This document shows, piece by piece, positions 9,403 through 17,107 of a stretch of DNA of 28,077 bases (position 1 is the first letter of the stretch; the number at the start of each line of letters is the position of its first letter). This DNA is from CAZUMH01 sp964621645 (GTDB lineage Bacteria; Zhuqueibacterota; QNDG01; JAGLOF01). The notes beneath the pieces were generated by a model, which saw only the letters and a program-made list of their open reading frames with translations, made no database searches and was not told where the DNA came from. A program made the translations under genes and the position numbers. The stretch covers positions 1 to 28,077 of the forward strand of contig CAZUMH010000039.1 in assembly GCA_964621645.1 (NCBI GenBank). The letters are read 5' to 3'.

Positions 9403-10034
9403 ACGTCTTCTCCCCGTGGTTTCAGACCATTGTAGAACAGATCGAAGACCGCCTCTTTCCTCGCTTGAATGAACGTTTCTGTATCCTGGGCAACGGCATC
9501 GGTAAATAAGGCGGTGATAACCGGCTGGGCGACAAAAAAGAAAATGCAGGCACCAATAAGTGACATGATAAATTGCTGCGGGTCAACCTGACGAATCTCA
9601 CACCGGGCGGCCGCCTGTTCGATAGCTGTGATAAAAAGGGTGGGGTAGGCCTCAGGATTTTCAGCCCGGTACCGTCGCATGAAATCCTGCACCACTGCAC
9701 CCCCTTCGCTCATTTCTCTGGCGAGGAAGAGGGGGATGTGACGGTTTCTATTGAGAATATCAAAATAAGTGTTAATGAACGTTTTCAGCTGCTCGTTAAA
9801 AGGAAGGGTAGGATCAACGGCTCGCTTGATTCTCGAAAAGAAAATCAGGAACACACGCTCGAAGATAGTGGCATAGAGGTTTTCTTTGCTACGGAAGTAG
9901 TAGTGTAGCAGTGATTTGTTGATCCCGGCCGTATCAGCGATCTGCTGCATGCGGGCTCCGTGTCGTCCCTTTTCGAGAAAGACATTCATGGCGGCTTCTA
10001 TTATTTTTTTCTCGGTTGTGGAAGTTTTGTCCAT
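9399..10034 (-). CDS. TetR-family transcriptional regulator of the exporter operon
   Basis: A 211-residue repressor and first gene of the seven-gene leftward operon. The helix-turn-helix lies at about residues 9-62 (IIEAAMNVFLEKG, then MQQIADTAGINKSLLHYYF and a SKENLY block), followed by a helical ligand-binding domain with a hydrophobic stretch near 150-175 (SLIGACIFFFVAQ). An AGAGGAG ribosome site precedes the ATG. A strong palindrome between this gene and its promoter suggests autoregulation and control of all downstream pump genes. In general layout it matches CecR (YbiH) of enterobacteria. The inducer is unknown. Confidence 0.93.
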   Translation of the reverse strand: MDKTSTTEKKIIEAAMNVFLEKGRHGARMQQIADTAGINKSLLHYYFRSKENLYATIFERVFLIFFSRIKRAVDPTLPFNEQLKTFINTYFDILNRNRHIPLFLAREMSEGGAVVQDFMRRYRAENPEAYPTLFITAIEQAAARCEIRQVDPQQFIMSLIGACIFFFVAQPVITALFTDAVAQDTETFIQARKEAVFDLFYNGLKPRGEDV

Positions 10035-10056
10035 GACGGCTCCTCTTTCTTGACTT

Positions 10057-10093
10057 AATAATTTAACCAGGTGGTTAAATTATTTGGTTAAAT
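10057..10093. promoter_or_regulatory. Candidate TetR operator (28-bp inverted repeat plus a third half-site)
   Basis: AATAATTTAACC at 10057-10068 and GGTTAAATTATT at 10073-10084 are perfect inverted 12-base arms around AGGT. A third copy of the half-site core, GGTTAAAT, follows at 10086-10093 and overlaps the -10 element of the leftward promoter. The position between promoter and tetR start is what an autorepressing TetR needs. Confidence 0.8.
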
Positions 10094-10119
10094 GTACCGC
10101 ATGAAATTCCCTTTGTCAA
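10091..10119 (-). promoter_or_regulatory. Promoter of the tetR-exporter operon
   Basis: Read on the minus strand, a perfect TTGACA (plus coordinates 10119-10114) and TACATT (10096-10091) are spaced by 17 bases. Transcription would begin near 10085, at the edge of the palindrome, so a bound repressor would block it. It lies about 55 bases upstream of the tetR start codon. Confidence 0.7.
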
Positions 10120-10368
10120 GAGAAAAAACGATAGCAGCGAAATTTTTCAGAAAGAGGTCATGGCAGCGCTGGTACGATTCCTGAAGTCAATTATTATCTC
10201 CTTTCATGTATCACATATTCTAATCTCCTGTTCCGTCTTACAATGGGAATGCTCACGATATCCAAACAACACGAGACATGATAAAAACAGTGTGTTGTTT
10301 TCAGCATATATGCCGGCCTGAAATATCGGGGAAGAGACGGCGTCAGCAACTTTGTGAAAAGAATCCTC

Positions 10369-10398
10369 TTGACAATAAGGGGGAATAATATCAATATT
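10369..10398 (+). promoter_or_regulatory. Candidate promoter of the nucleoside transporter
   Basis: A perfect TTGACA at 10369-10374 is followed 18 bases later by AATATT (10393-10398; four of six consensus positions), or 17 bases later by CAATAT. Transcription would start near 10405, about 35 bases before the ATG. The -10 element is weak. Confidence 0.45.
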
Positions 10399-10439
10399 AA
10401 CCTTACCATGATTATTACTCCCTGTGACGGAGAAAAACA

Positions 10440-11750
10440 ATGTCAGTTTATCATCTTATAAGTCTGGCGGGTATTCCAGTGCTTTTGGCATGCGCCTGGC
10501 TTCTTTCTCCCCAAAAAAGAGTAATCAACTGGAGAGTGATCTTTTGGGGAATTACAATTCAATTCATCTTCGCTTTGGTTATTTTTATCATCCCGGGTGG
10601 CAGTAAAATTTTTCTCCTCGTCAACAATCTGGTCATTTCCGTATTGAACAGCGCTTCTGAGGGTAGTCGTTTTGTTTTTGGACGTCTGGCTCTGCCGCCG
10701 GGAACGACGGATGGCGGGCCGGAGGGGTCTTTGGGATTCTTTCTTGCATTCCAAGCGTTACCGGGAATAATTTTCTTCGGAGCTCTGGTCAGCCTGCTGT
10801 ATCACATCGGTGTTATGCCGGCGCTGATCAGAGGATTCGCTCGTCTCTTTACCGGACTGATGCGGGTGAGCGGGGCCGAAGCCCTCTGCGCTTCGGCCAA
10901 CATCTTTGTGGGCGTGGAATCCACCCTGGCGGTGAAACCCCATCTGGAGAAAATGACACACTCAGAACTGATGGTGGTGCTTACCGCCGGCATGGCTACG
11001 GTCGCTTCCAATGTGCTGGCGATGTACGTATTTATGCTTCATAATACCTTTCCCACTATTGCTGGACATCTGGTGTCCGCGTCGGTGCTTTCGGCACCCG
11101 CCGCCATCATCATGGCCAAACTCATCATGCCTGAAACGAACCGGCCCGAGACGCTGGGTAAAACGCTCCGCCCTGTTTACCAGAAAGACGACAGTTTTCT
11201 GGTGGCAATCATAAACGGCGCCAACGGAGCCGTTAAACTGGTAGTAGGTATCGGGGCAATGCTGATCGCCTTTTTAGGATTGGTTGCCCTTCTGGATCTT
11301 TTCCTGAGCCAGGGGGGCGGCCTGATAAACCGCCTACTGGGCATCCATTTCGATTGGAGTATACGCAGTCTTCTGCAGTATGTATTCTATCCGTTTACCC
11401 TGGTTCTTGGGATCCCACCCGAGGATGCGGCACCGATCGCCCGTCTTATCGGAGAGCGGGTGGTAGTGACTGAAGTGGCGGCCTATAAGGACCTTGCTCT
11501 CCTCCTGGAGCAGGGAGTGCTGCACCATACTCGCTCGGCCGTTATTTGCACCTACGCTCTCTGCGGATTCGCCCATGTGGCTTCTCTGGCGATCTTCACG
11601 GGGGGGCTGACGGCTCTGCTTCCCGGGCGTACCCGGGAAGTAGCGTCGCTGGGACCCAGGGCGCTTGTCGCCGCCACTTTGGCCTGTCTGCAGACCGCTT
11701 GTGTCGCCGGGATTTTCTTCAGCGATAATTCCATCCTCACTCTCGGGTGA
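10440..11750 (+). CDS. Concentrative nucleoside transporter (CNT/NupC family), diverged binding site
   Basis: A multi-pass inner-membrane protein of 436 residues in the family that imports nucleosides with Na+ or H+. A GGAG site lies 7 nt before the ATG. An N-terminal helix set (about 5-60) is followed by the gate and transport regions typical of CNT proteins, including SANIFVG (152-158), MTHSELMVVLTAGMATVAS, GERVVVTEVAAY (about 337-348) and TYALCGFAHVASLAIF (about 371-386). In characterised members the motif after NIFVG is Q-T-E; here residues 159-161 are V-E-S. The ribose-contacting Asn of the GFAN motif is His379. Glu345 of the N/T-E-F/V-A-Y motif is kept. The family call is secure but the substrate may not be a standard nucleoside. 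It is apparently a single-gene unit. Confidence 0.88.
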   Translation: MSVYHLISLAGIPVLLACAWLLSPQKRVINWRVIFWGITIQFIFALVIFIIPGGSKIFLLVNNLVISVLNSASEGSRFVFGRLALPPGTTDGGPEGSLGFFLAFQALPGIIFFGALVSLLYHIGVMPALIRGFARLFTGLMRVSGAEALCASANIFVGVESTLAVKPHLEKMTHSELMVVLTAGMATVASNVLAMYVFMLHNTFPTIAGHLVSASVLSAPAAIIMAKLIMPETNRPETLGKTLRPVYQKDDSFLVAIINGANGAVKLVVGIGAMLIAFLGLVALLDLFLSQGGGLINRLLGIHFDWSIRSLLQYVFYPFTLVLGIPPEDAAPIARLIGERVVVTEVAAYKDLALLLEQGVLHHTRSAVICTYALCGFAHVASLAIFTGGLTALLPGRTREVASLGPRALVAATLACLQTACVAGIFFSDNSILTLG

Positions 11751-11920
11751 GGTTGTTCCGCCGGCGTGCGAGAAAAATCTTTCTCTAACGGTCTAATGAG
11801 TGTATATTTATAGTCCTTATCAAACCGGCAGTTTATATGCAGGAGAGATCTCCATCTGGAAGTTGAGCAGTATGGAACCCAATAGACTGGAGAATTAACA
11901 GAGGAAGCAATCCTGAACGC

Positions 11921-14230
11921 ATGAAGGAGAGAAGAAAAAAAATCATTATCCGGGGGATCGTGCAGGGTGTCGGTTTCCGGCCTTTTGTGTATCGCTTGGC
12001 TACAGAGGAAGGGCTGCACGGATTCGTTACCAATACCTCCGGTGGCGTTGAAATAGAGGCGGAAGGTGAAGAAGCAAACCTGTCGGCGTTCCTGAGGCGG
12101 CTTTCTTCGGAAGCACCGCCTCTGGCCGAGATTACCGAGATTCATTCCACAGAAATCCCGTCTCAGGGTGAACGGGAGTTTGTCATCCACAGAAGCAGGG
12201 AGAATACCGAAAGATCCACCCTCATTTCCCCAGACATGTCCGTCTGCCCCGATTGCCTGGAGGAGCTGCTGACACCGGAGGATCGCCGTTATCTCTATCC
12301 CTTCATCAACTGCACCAACTGCGGCCCCCGGTTTACGATAATAAAGGATATTCCCTACGACCGTCCTTTAACCACCATGTCTTCCTTCACCATGTGTCCG
12401 GAATGCAGAAGCGAATATGAAAATCCCGCTGACCGGCGTTTTCACGCTCAGCCCAACGCCTGTCCGGTGTGCGGACCGAAAGTGATCCTGACAGACGCTA
12501 AAGGGAAGGAGATTACCTGTACCGATCCCCTGTCCGAAGCGGCGAAATTTCTTTCTGCCGGAAAGATCGTAGCCGTGAAGGGCCTTGGTGGATTTCATCT
12601 GGCCTGTGACGCTGCCTGCGATGAGACAGTAAGCAGACTGCGGCTGCGCAAGCGGAGAGAAGAAAAACCGCTGGCGGTCATGGCCAGGGACCTCAATACC
12701 GCTTCTGGATTCGCCAATATCGGGCCCATGGATGAGGATCTGCTCCTTACCTCCCGGCGTCCCATAGTGCTGGTGTCGAAAAAGCATCCGTTTCCTCTGG
12801 CTGCATCCATCGCACCGGGGAACAAGTACGTGGGCGTGATGCTCCCATACACGCCACTACACGTTATTCTCCTGCGTCAGGGCCCGCCCGTACTGGTGAT
12901 GACCAGCGGTAATCTATCGGAGGAGCCCATCGCCTACGGCAATGAGGAGGCGCTGCGCCGTTTGGGAGACGTGGCGGACTATTTCATTCTTCACGACCGG
13001 AATATCCACCAGCGGGCCGATGATTCGGTATTCATGGTGGCCGCGGGCATGCCCCGGCCCCTGCGGCGGTCCCGGGGTTATATTCCGGTGCCGGTCTTTC
13101 TGGCAAAAAGTGGTCCCTCCGTTCTGGCCGTGAGCGGCGAGATGAAGAACTGCTTCTGCCTGACCCGGGAAGATCAGGCTTTCCTCAGTCAGCACATCGG
13201 CGATCTGGAAAACCTGGAAACACTGGAATTCATGGAAAGCAGCATACAGCATTTTGAAAGAATCCTCTCCGTCACTCCCGGAGTGATTGCCCATGATATG
13301 CATCCCGATTATCTTTCCACCAAGTGGGCCCGGAAGCAGGATCTTCCCTGTGTGGGGATTCAACACCATCACGCCCACATCGCTTCCTGTCTGGCTGAAA
13401 ACGGCAGAGAGGACACGGTTATCGGATTGGCTTTGGACGGTACCGGCTATGGTGATGACGGAACCATCTGGGGTGGGGAGATACTCATCGCTGATACCTC
13501 AGAGTACCGCCGGGGGGGCCATTTTGCCCTGCGAGCCATGCCTGGAGGGACGGCGGCAATAAAGAATCCCTGGCGCATGGCGCTGTCTTACCTGTGGTCA
13601 GCTCACAGAAGCGCTGATGAAAAAGGCGACTCCCAGACTACTTTTTTTAAACGGTATCCCCTAAATAAACTCTTTCCCGACATTCCGGAGGAGGAGATCC
13701 GTCTGGTCCACTCTATGGTGCGGGAAGATATCAATTGTGTTCAGACCTCCAGTCTGGGGCGGCTTTTCGATGGAGTAGCTGCTATTGCCGGACTACGATC
13801 CCGGGTATCATTCGAGGGTCAGGCCGCTATGGAGCTGGAGAATGTGATGGATGAAGAAGAGATTGGGGATGAATATGCGTTCCCGTTTACCGAGCAGGAA
13901 GGTCGTCTGATTATATCTCCCGATTTCAGCATAAGACAGGCCGCTGCTGACCGTCTGCACGGGAGGAGTGCTGCTGAGATCAGCCGCAGGTTTCACGACG
14001 GGCTCATCACTCTATTCACGGATATCTGCCAGCATGTGCGCCGCAATACAGGGTTGAAAGAAGTTGCTTTAAGCGGGGGATGCTTTCAGAACCGGTATCT
14101 CCTGGAAAGACTGAACTGTTCTCTGGCAGAGAAGGATTTCACGGTCATCACCCACTCTCTGGTGCCGGCGAATGACGGGGGCTTGGCCCTGGGACAGGCG
14201 ATTGTGGCACAGAGAAAATGGGTGGATTGA
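11921..14230 (+). CDS. hypF: Carbamoyltransferase HypF ([NiFe]-hydrogenase maturation)
   Basis: HypF uses carbamoyl phosphate and ATP to make carbamoyl-adenylate and transfers the carbamoyl group to the C-terminal Cys of HypE, the source of the CN ligands of [NiFe]-hydrogenase. All domains of the 769-residue protein are present. They are: acylphosphatase (GIVQGVGFRPFVYRLA, 12-27); two paired zinc-finger motifs with C109/C112, C131/C134, C159/C162 and C181/C184; a YrdC-like domain (about 200-385, VKGLGGFHLACDA); and a Kae1-like domain. The last has HDMHPDYLSTKWA near 457, HHHAHIAS near 481, LALDGTGYGDDGTIWGGE near 504 and SGGCFQNRYLLERL near 718. GAGGA sits rather far (about 14 nt) before the ATG, but the N-terminus matches the family. 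First gene of the hyp cluster. Confidence 0.97.
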   Translation: MKERRKKIIIRGIVQGVGFRPFVYRLATEEGLHGFVTNTSGGVEIEAEGEEANLSAFLRRLSSEAPPLAEITEIHSTEIPSQGEREFVIHRSRENTERSTLISPDMSVCPDCLEELLTPEDRRYLYPFINCTNCGPRFTIIKDIPYDRPLTTMSSFTMCPECRSEYENPADRRFHAQPNACPVCGPKVILTDAKGKEITCTDPLSEAAKFLSAGKIVAVKGLGGFHLACDAACDETVSRLRLRKRREEKPLAVMARDLNTASGFANIGPMDEDLLLTSRRPIVLVSKKHPFPLAASIAPGNKYVGVMLPYTPLHVILLRQGPPVLVMTSGNLSEEPIAYGNEEALRRLGDVADYFILHDRNIHQRADDSVFMVAAGMPRPLRRSRGYIPVPVFLAKSGPSVLAVSGEMKNCFCLTREDQAFLSQHIGDLENLETLEFMESSIQHFERILSVTPGVIAHDMHPDYLSTKWARKQDLPCVGIQHHHAHIASCLAENGREDTVIGLALDGTGYGDDGTIWGGEILIADTSEYRRGGHFALRAMPGGTAAIKNPWRMALSYLWSAHRSADEKGDSQTTFFKRYPLNKLFPDIPEEEIRLVHSMVREDINCVQTSSLGRLFDGVAAIAGLRSRVSFEGQAAMELENVMDEEEIGDEYAFPFTEQEGRLIISPDFSIRQAAADRLHGRSAAEISRRFHDGLITLFTDICQHVRRNTGLKEVALSGGCFQNRYLLERLNCSLAEKDFTVITHSLVPANDGGLALGQAIVAQRKWVD

Positions 14231-14413
14231 TGCCCCTGCGCCAATCAAATTGGTCTTGGATTAGATATCCAAATTTACTATCTTTTAAGTATTGAAACGT
14301 CAGGCACGAGGACTGGGGAAAGGGATATTCGGATCGTGCCCTTGACAAATGGTAATGATGCAATCGAGAAGCGATGATGAATTCCGGCGGATAATGATGA
14401 GGCTTTTTCGCTC
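14231..14413 (+). other. Gap inside the hyp cluster with two hairpins
   Basis: There is no coding region here. A small hairpin (TTGGAT/ATCCAA around 14255-14275) follows hypF. A larger one pairs GTCAGGCACGA (14299-14309) with TCGTGCC (14334-14340) and, after a two-base bulge, TGAC (14343-14346). Neither has a T tract. They could modulate expression of the genes downstream of hypF. Confidence 0.35.
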
Positions 14414-14782
14414 GTGGAACTGTTCAAGAAAGAAATCCATATTACCAATAATAAGCAGAAATTCTTCAGACCTAAATACGTTCTTTACCTTTTGCTCCTT
14501 CTCATCCTCTGCATAATGGATGGTACCCTTACCATCCTGCTTATCAATATGGGGGCATGGGAAGCCAATCCGGTGATGAGGCATGCCCTTTCTATCAGCA
14601 GGGAATTCTTTCTGGTCAGCAAGTATGTTCTGACCTCGGCAGGACTGCTTTTTCTCCTTATCAATGGAGAACGCAAGGTTTTCGGAGGACGGTGCAGTCT
14701 TGAAGAGATCGCCGGATTATTTATCATCTTCTACGAGGGTCTTATCATTTACGAAATTACACTATATATGCTATTAAAGTAA
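14414..14782 (+). CDS. Small membrane protein, DUF5658-like
   Basis: A 122-residue protein of unknown function. About four hydrophobic helices lie at roughly 24-48, 63-85, 88-94 onward and 100-120. The motif LDG/MDGTLTILLINMGAWEANP (about 35-54), with an Asp in the first helix and a Glu-Ala-Asn-Pro loop, followed later by a lysine-flanked helix (SKYVLTSAGLLFLL), resembles DUF5658. The GTG at 14414 is used as the start; a GATGAGG lies 11 nt upstream and no ATG is available in frame after the stop at 14378. The hypC ribosome site overlaps this gene's stop, so it is co-translated with hypC. A link to hydrogenase maturation is inferred from position only. Confidence 0.72.
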   Translation: MELFKKEIHITNNKQKFFRPKYVLYLLLLLILCIMDGTLTILLINMGAWEANPVMRHALSISREFFLVSKYVLTSAGLLFLLINGERKVFGGRCSLEEIAGLFIIFYEGLIIYEITLYMLLK

Positions 14783-14791
14783 GGATTTCCC

Positions 14792-15010
14792 ATGTGTGTT
14801 GCGGTCCCAATGAAGCTTATATCCGCAGTGGATGGCCTGGGAGTGGTCGAAATCAGCGGAGTAAAAAGGAATGTCGGTCTGCAGCTGGTTCCCGAAGCGA
14901 AGGTAGGGGACTATCTTATCGTGCATGCAGGCTATGCCATCCAGATTTTGGATGAAAAAGAAGCGGAGGAAACCCTGGCCCTCTTCAAGGAGATGGAGGG
15001 CCTGGGGTGA
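14792..15010 (+). CDS. hypC: Hydrogenase assembly chaperone HypC
   Basis: A 72-residue HypC/HupF-family protein. It starts MCVAVP, and Cys2, exposed after Met removal, is the conserved residue that holds the Fe(CN)2CO unit together with HypD. The GDYLIVHAGYAIQILDE segment (about 47-63) is the second family hallmark. AAGGA lies 7 nt before the ATG and overlaps the stop of the membrane-protein gene. The stop overlaps the GTG start of hypD by 4 nt, matching the known HypC-HypD partnership. Confidence 0.96.
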   Translation: MCVAVPMKLISAVDGLGVVEISGVKRNVGLQLVPEAKVGDYLIVHAGYAIQILDEKEAEETLALFKEMEGLG

Positions 15011-16101
15011 AATTCGTCGATGAGTTCCGCGAGGGGGGACCCGCCGGCTCTTTAGTTCGTTCCATCGCAGAGCTCTGCGGGGAGAGATCCCTTACTGTCA
15101 TGGAGGTCTGCGGAACTCACACCATGTCTATCGCCAGAAACGGTATCAAGCAGCTCTTGCCGGAGGGCCTTTCACTTATCTCCGGACCCGGCTGCCCGGT
15201 CTGTGTTACCCCCAATGGGGTAATAGACAGGGCTATTGCTTTGGCCGGGGAAAAAGGAGTGATCGTGGCAAGCTTTGGCGATATGCTCAAAGTCCCCGGT
15301 TCTTCCACCAGCCTTGACAAGAAAAGGGCCGGAGGCGGTGACGTCAGAGTTGTGGCCTCCACGCTGGAGGCCTTGCAGCTGGCCGAGGCAAATCCTGCTG
15401 CAGAAGTGATTTTCATTGGTGTTGGTTTTGAGACCACTGCACCGACGGTGGCCGCCTCCCTGATGACGGCCAGGAAACGAGACGTGAGAAATTATTCAGT
15501 GCTCGCGGCCCATAAACTGGTCCCTCCGGCATTGCGGGCCCTGAGCAGCAATGATGTTAAGATTAACGGGTATCTGCTGCCGGGACATGTGAGCGCCGTA
15601 ATAGGGACACGCCCCTATGAATTTCTCGTTCGCAAATACGGTATCGGCGGAGTAGTGAGCGGATTCGAGGCCCTGGATATCCTGCAGAGCGTGAAGATGC
15701 TGGTACAACAGATCATCTCCGGAGAAACGAAGGTGGAAAACCAGTATACAAGGGTAGTAAAAGCGGAAGGGAATCCGGCGGCCATTTCTCTTATGGATGA
15801 GGTTTTTGAAGTCTGTGACTCCGAGTGGCGCGGTATCGGCGCTATTCCCTCCTCCGGTTTCCGTATACGGGAAGCCTTTGCGACGATGGATGCTGCAAAA
15901 AAATTTGATATATACGTAGAGCCTGCCCAGGAGGCAAAAGGATGTCGTTGCGGGGACATACTCCAAGGTAGGCTGCAGCCGTCGGAATGCCGGCTTTTCG
16001 CTTCTACCTGCACTCCGGAGAATCCCGTAGGTCCCTGCATGGTATCCAGTGAGGGGACGTGCGCGGCATATTATAAATATAACCGGAATGAACATGCCTG
16101 A
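15007..16101 (+). CDS. hypD: Hydrogenase maturation iron-sulfur protein HypD
   Basis: HypD carries a [4Fe-4S] cluster and is the scaffold on which the Fe(CN)2CO cofactor is built. The 364-residue protein contains all expected cysteines: C35 in the MEVCGTHT motif, C63 and C66 in GPGCPVC, and the C-terminal cluster-binding set C313, C315, C328, C335, C344 and C352. The GTG start at 15007 overlaps the hypC stop; the first residues MKFVDEFREG match the family. The gene runs into hypE with overlapping ends. Confidence 0.97.
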   Translation: MKFVDEFREGGPAGSLVRSIAELCGERSLTVMEVCGTHTMSIARNGIKQLLPEGLSLISGPGCPVCVTPNGVIDRAIALAGEKGVIVASFGDMLKVPGSSTSLDKKRAGGGDVRVVASTLEALQLAEANPAAEVIFIGVGFETTAPTVAASLMTARKRDVRNYSVLAAHKLVPPALRALSSNDVKINGYLLPGHVSAVIGTRPYEFLVRKYGIGGVVSGFEALDILQSVKMLVQQIISGETKVENQYTRVVKAEGNPAAISLMDEVFEVCDSEWRGIGAIPSSGFRIREAFATMDAAKKFDIYVEPAQEAKGCRCGDILQGRLQPSECRLFASTCTPENPVGPCMVSSEGTCAAYYKYNRNEHA

Positions 16102-17107
16102 CAGCGATAACATAGTACTGGCTCACGGTGGCGGCGGTAGTTTATCCCGGGCTCTTACCGAAGAGATATTTCTGCCTGTTTTCGGTAACCCCTATTTACG
16201 TCAGTTGAATGACAGTGCTGTTTTGGAACTGGAGTCCGGTCGGGTGGCTTTTACGACAGATTCATTCGTGGTCGATCCTATCTTTTTCCCCGGTGGGGAT
16301 ATAGGGCGGCTGGCCGTGTGCGGTACGGTTAATGATCTGGCCGTTATGGGTGCCCGTCCTCTTTATCTCAGCTCCGGATTCATTCTGGAAGAGGGACTAC
16401 CCCTGAAAGATCTGAAGGCTATTGTTGAATCGGCGGCGGCAGCTGCCCTGGAAGCCGGAGTCAGTATCGTCACGGGAGACACCAAGGTTTTGCCCAGGGG
16501 CGGCTGTGACCGCATATTTATTAACACCGCCGGCATCGGGATATTTACTTCCGAGACACCAGCGGCGGTGGGCCGGGCCCGGGCGGGAGACGCGGTGGTG
16601 ATCAACGGCCCTATAGGCAGGCACGGAATGGCTATCATGACTTCAAGAGAGGATCTTGGCTTCAGGTCAAGAATTGAATCGGATGTTTCTCCTCTCAATT
16701 CACTGGTGGACGCCATGCGGGAAGTCTGCGGTGAGATCCATGTCATGCGGGATGCCACCAGGGGTGGCCTGGCCACCGTACTCAATGAAATGGCCGGACA
16801 GGCTGGAGTGGGGATAATCGTTGAAGAGGAGAGAATCCCTGTAACCGAGGATGTGAAAGGAGCATGCGAAATTCTCGGCTTCGATCCTCTTTATGTCGCC
16901 AATGAAGGCATATTGGTGGCCTGTCTGCCCGGAAAGGATGCCGACAAGGTGGCAGCCGCTATGCGGAATAATCCCCGTGGAAGAGAGAGCGCGGTGATCG
17001 GCCGAGTTTTAGATGATAAGGCCGGCAGAGTGGTGCTGGAAACCCGGCTCGGCAGCCACCGGGTACTCGATATGCTCAGTGGAGAACAGCTGCCCCGGAT
17101 ATGCTAG
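16088..17107 (+). CDS. hypE: Carbamoyl dehydratase HypE
   Basis: HypE accepts the carbamoyl group from HypF on its last residue and dehydrates it with ATP to a thiocyanate. The protein ends LPRIC, so the catalytic C-terminal Cys (residue 339) is intact. The N-terminal LAHGGGGSL motif, TTDSFVVDP and the AVCGTVNDLAVMGA stretch are the AIR-synthase-like ATP-binding features. The frame extends upstream to a GTG at 16049 inside hypD, but homology begins at MNMPDSDN. I give ATG 16088; ATG 16094 is equally possible, with GGAA 5 nt upstream. The gene overlaps the hypD end by 14 nt and the converging lipoprotein gene by 4 nt. Confidence 0.95.
   Translation: MNMPDSDNIVLAHGGGGSLSRALTEEIFLPVFGNPYLRQLNDSAVLELESGRVAFTTDSFVVDPIFFPGGDIGRLAVCGTVNDLAVMGARPLYLSSGFILEEGLPLKDLKAIVESAAAAALEAGVSIVTGDTKVLPRGGCDRIFINTAGIGIFTSETPAAVGRARAGDAVVINGPIGRHGMAIMTSREDLGFRSRIESDVSPLNSLVDAMREVCGEIHVMRDATRGGLATVLNEMAGQAGVGIIVEEERIPVTEDVKGACEILGFDPLYVANEGILVACLPGKDADKVAAAMRNNPRGRESAVIGRVLDDKAGRVVLETRLGSHRVLDMLSGEQLPRIC

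Larger units (their letters stand above)
10035..10439. other. Divergent intergenic region between tetR and the nucleoside transporter
   Basis: This 405-base gap carries the tetR operator and promoter on its left and a candidate rightward promoter on its right. In between is a weak hairpin, AAACAACAC at 10264-10272 with GTGTTGTTT at 10292-10300 around a 19-base loop. I find no credible gene; the short minus-strand frames here lack a ribosome site and recognisable product. Confidence 0.6.

Noticed and set aside
11552..12190. 212-codon minus-strand frame across the transporter end and hypF start
   Set aside because: It overlaps two solid genes on the other strand, and its translation looks unlike a natural protein.
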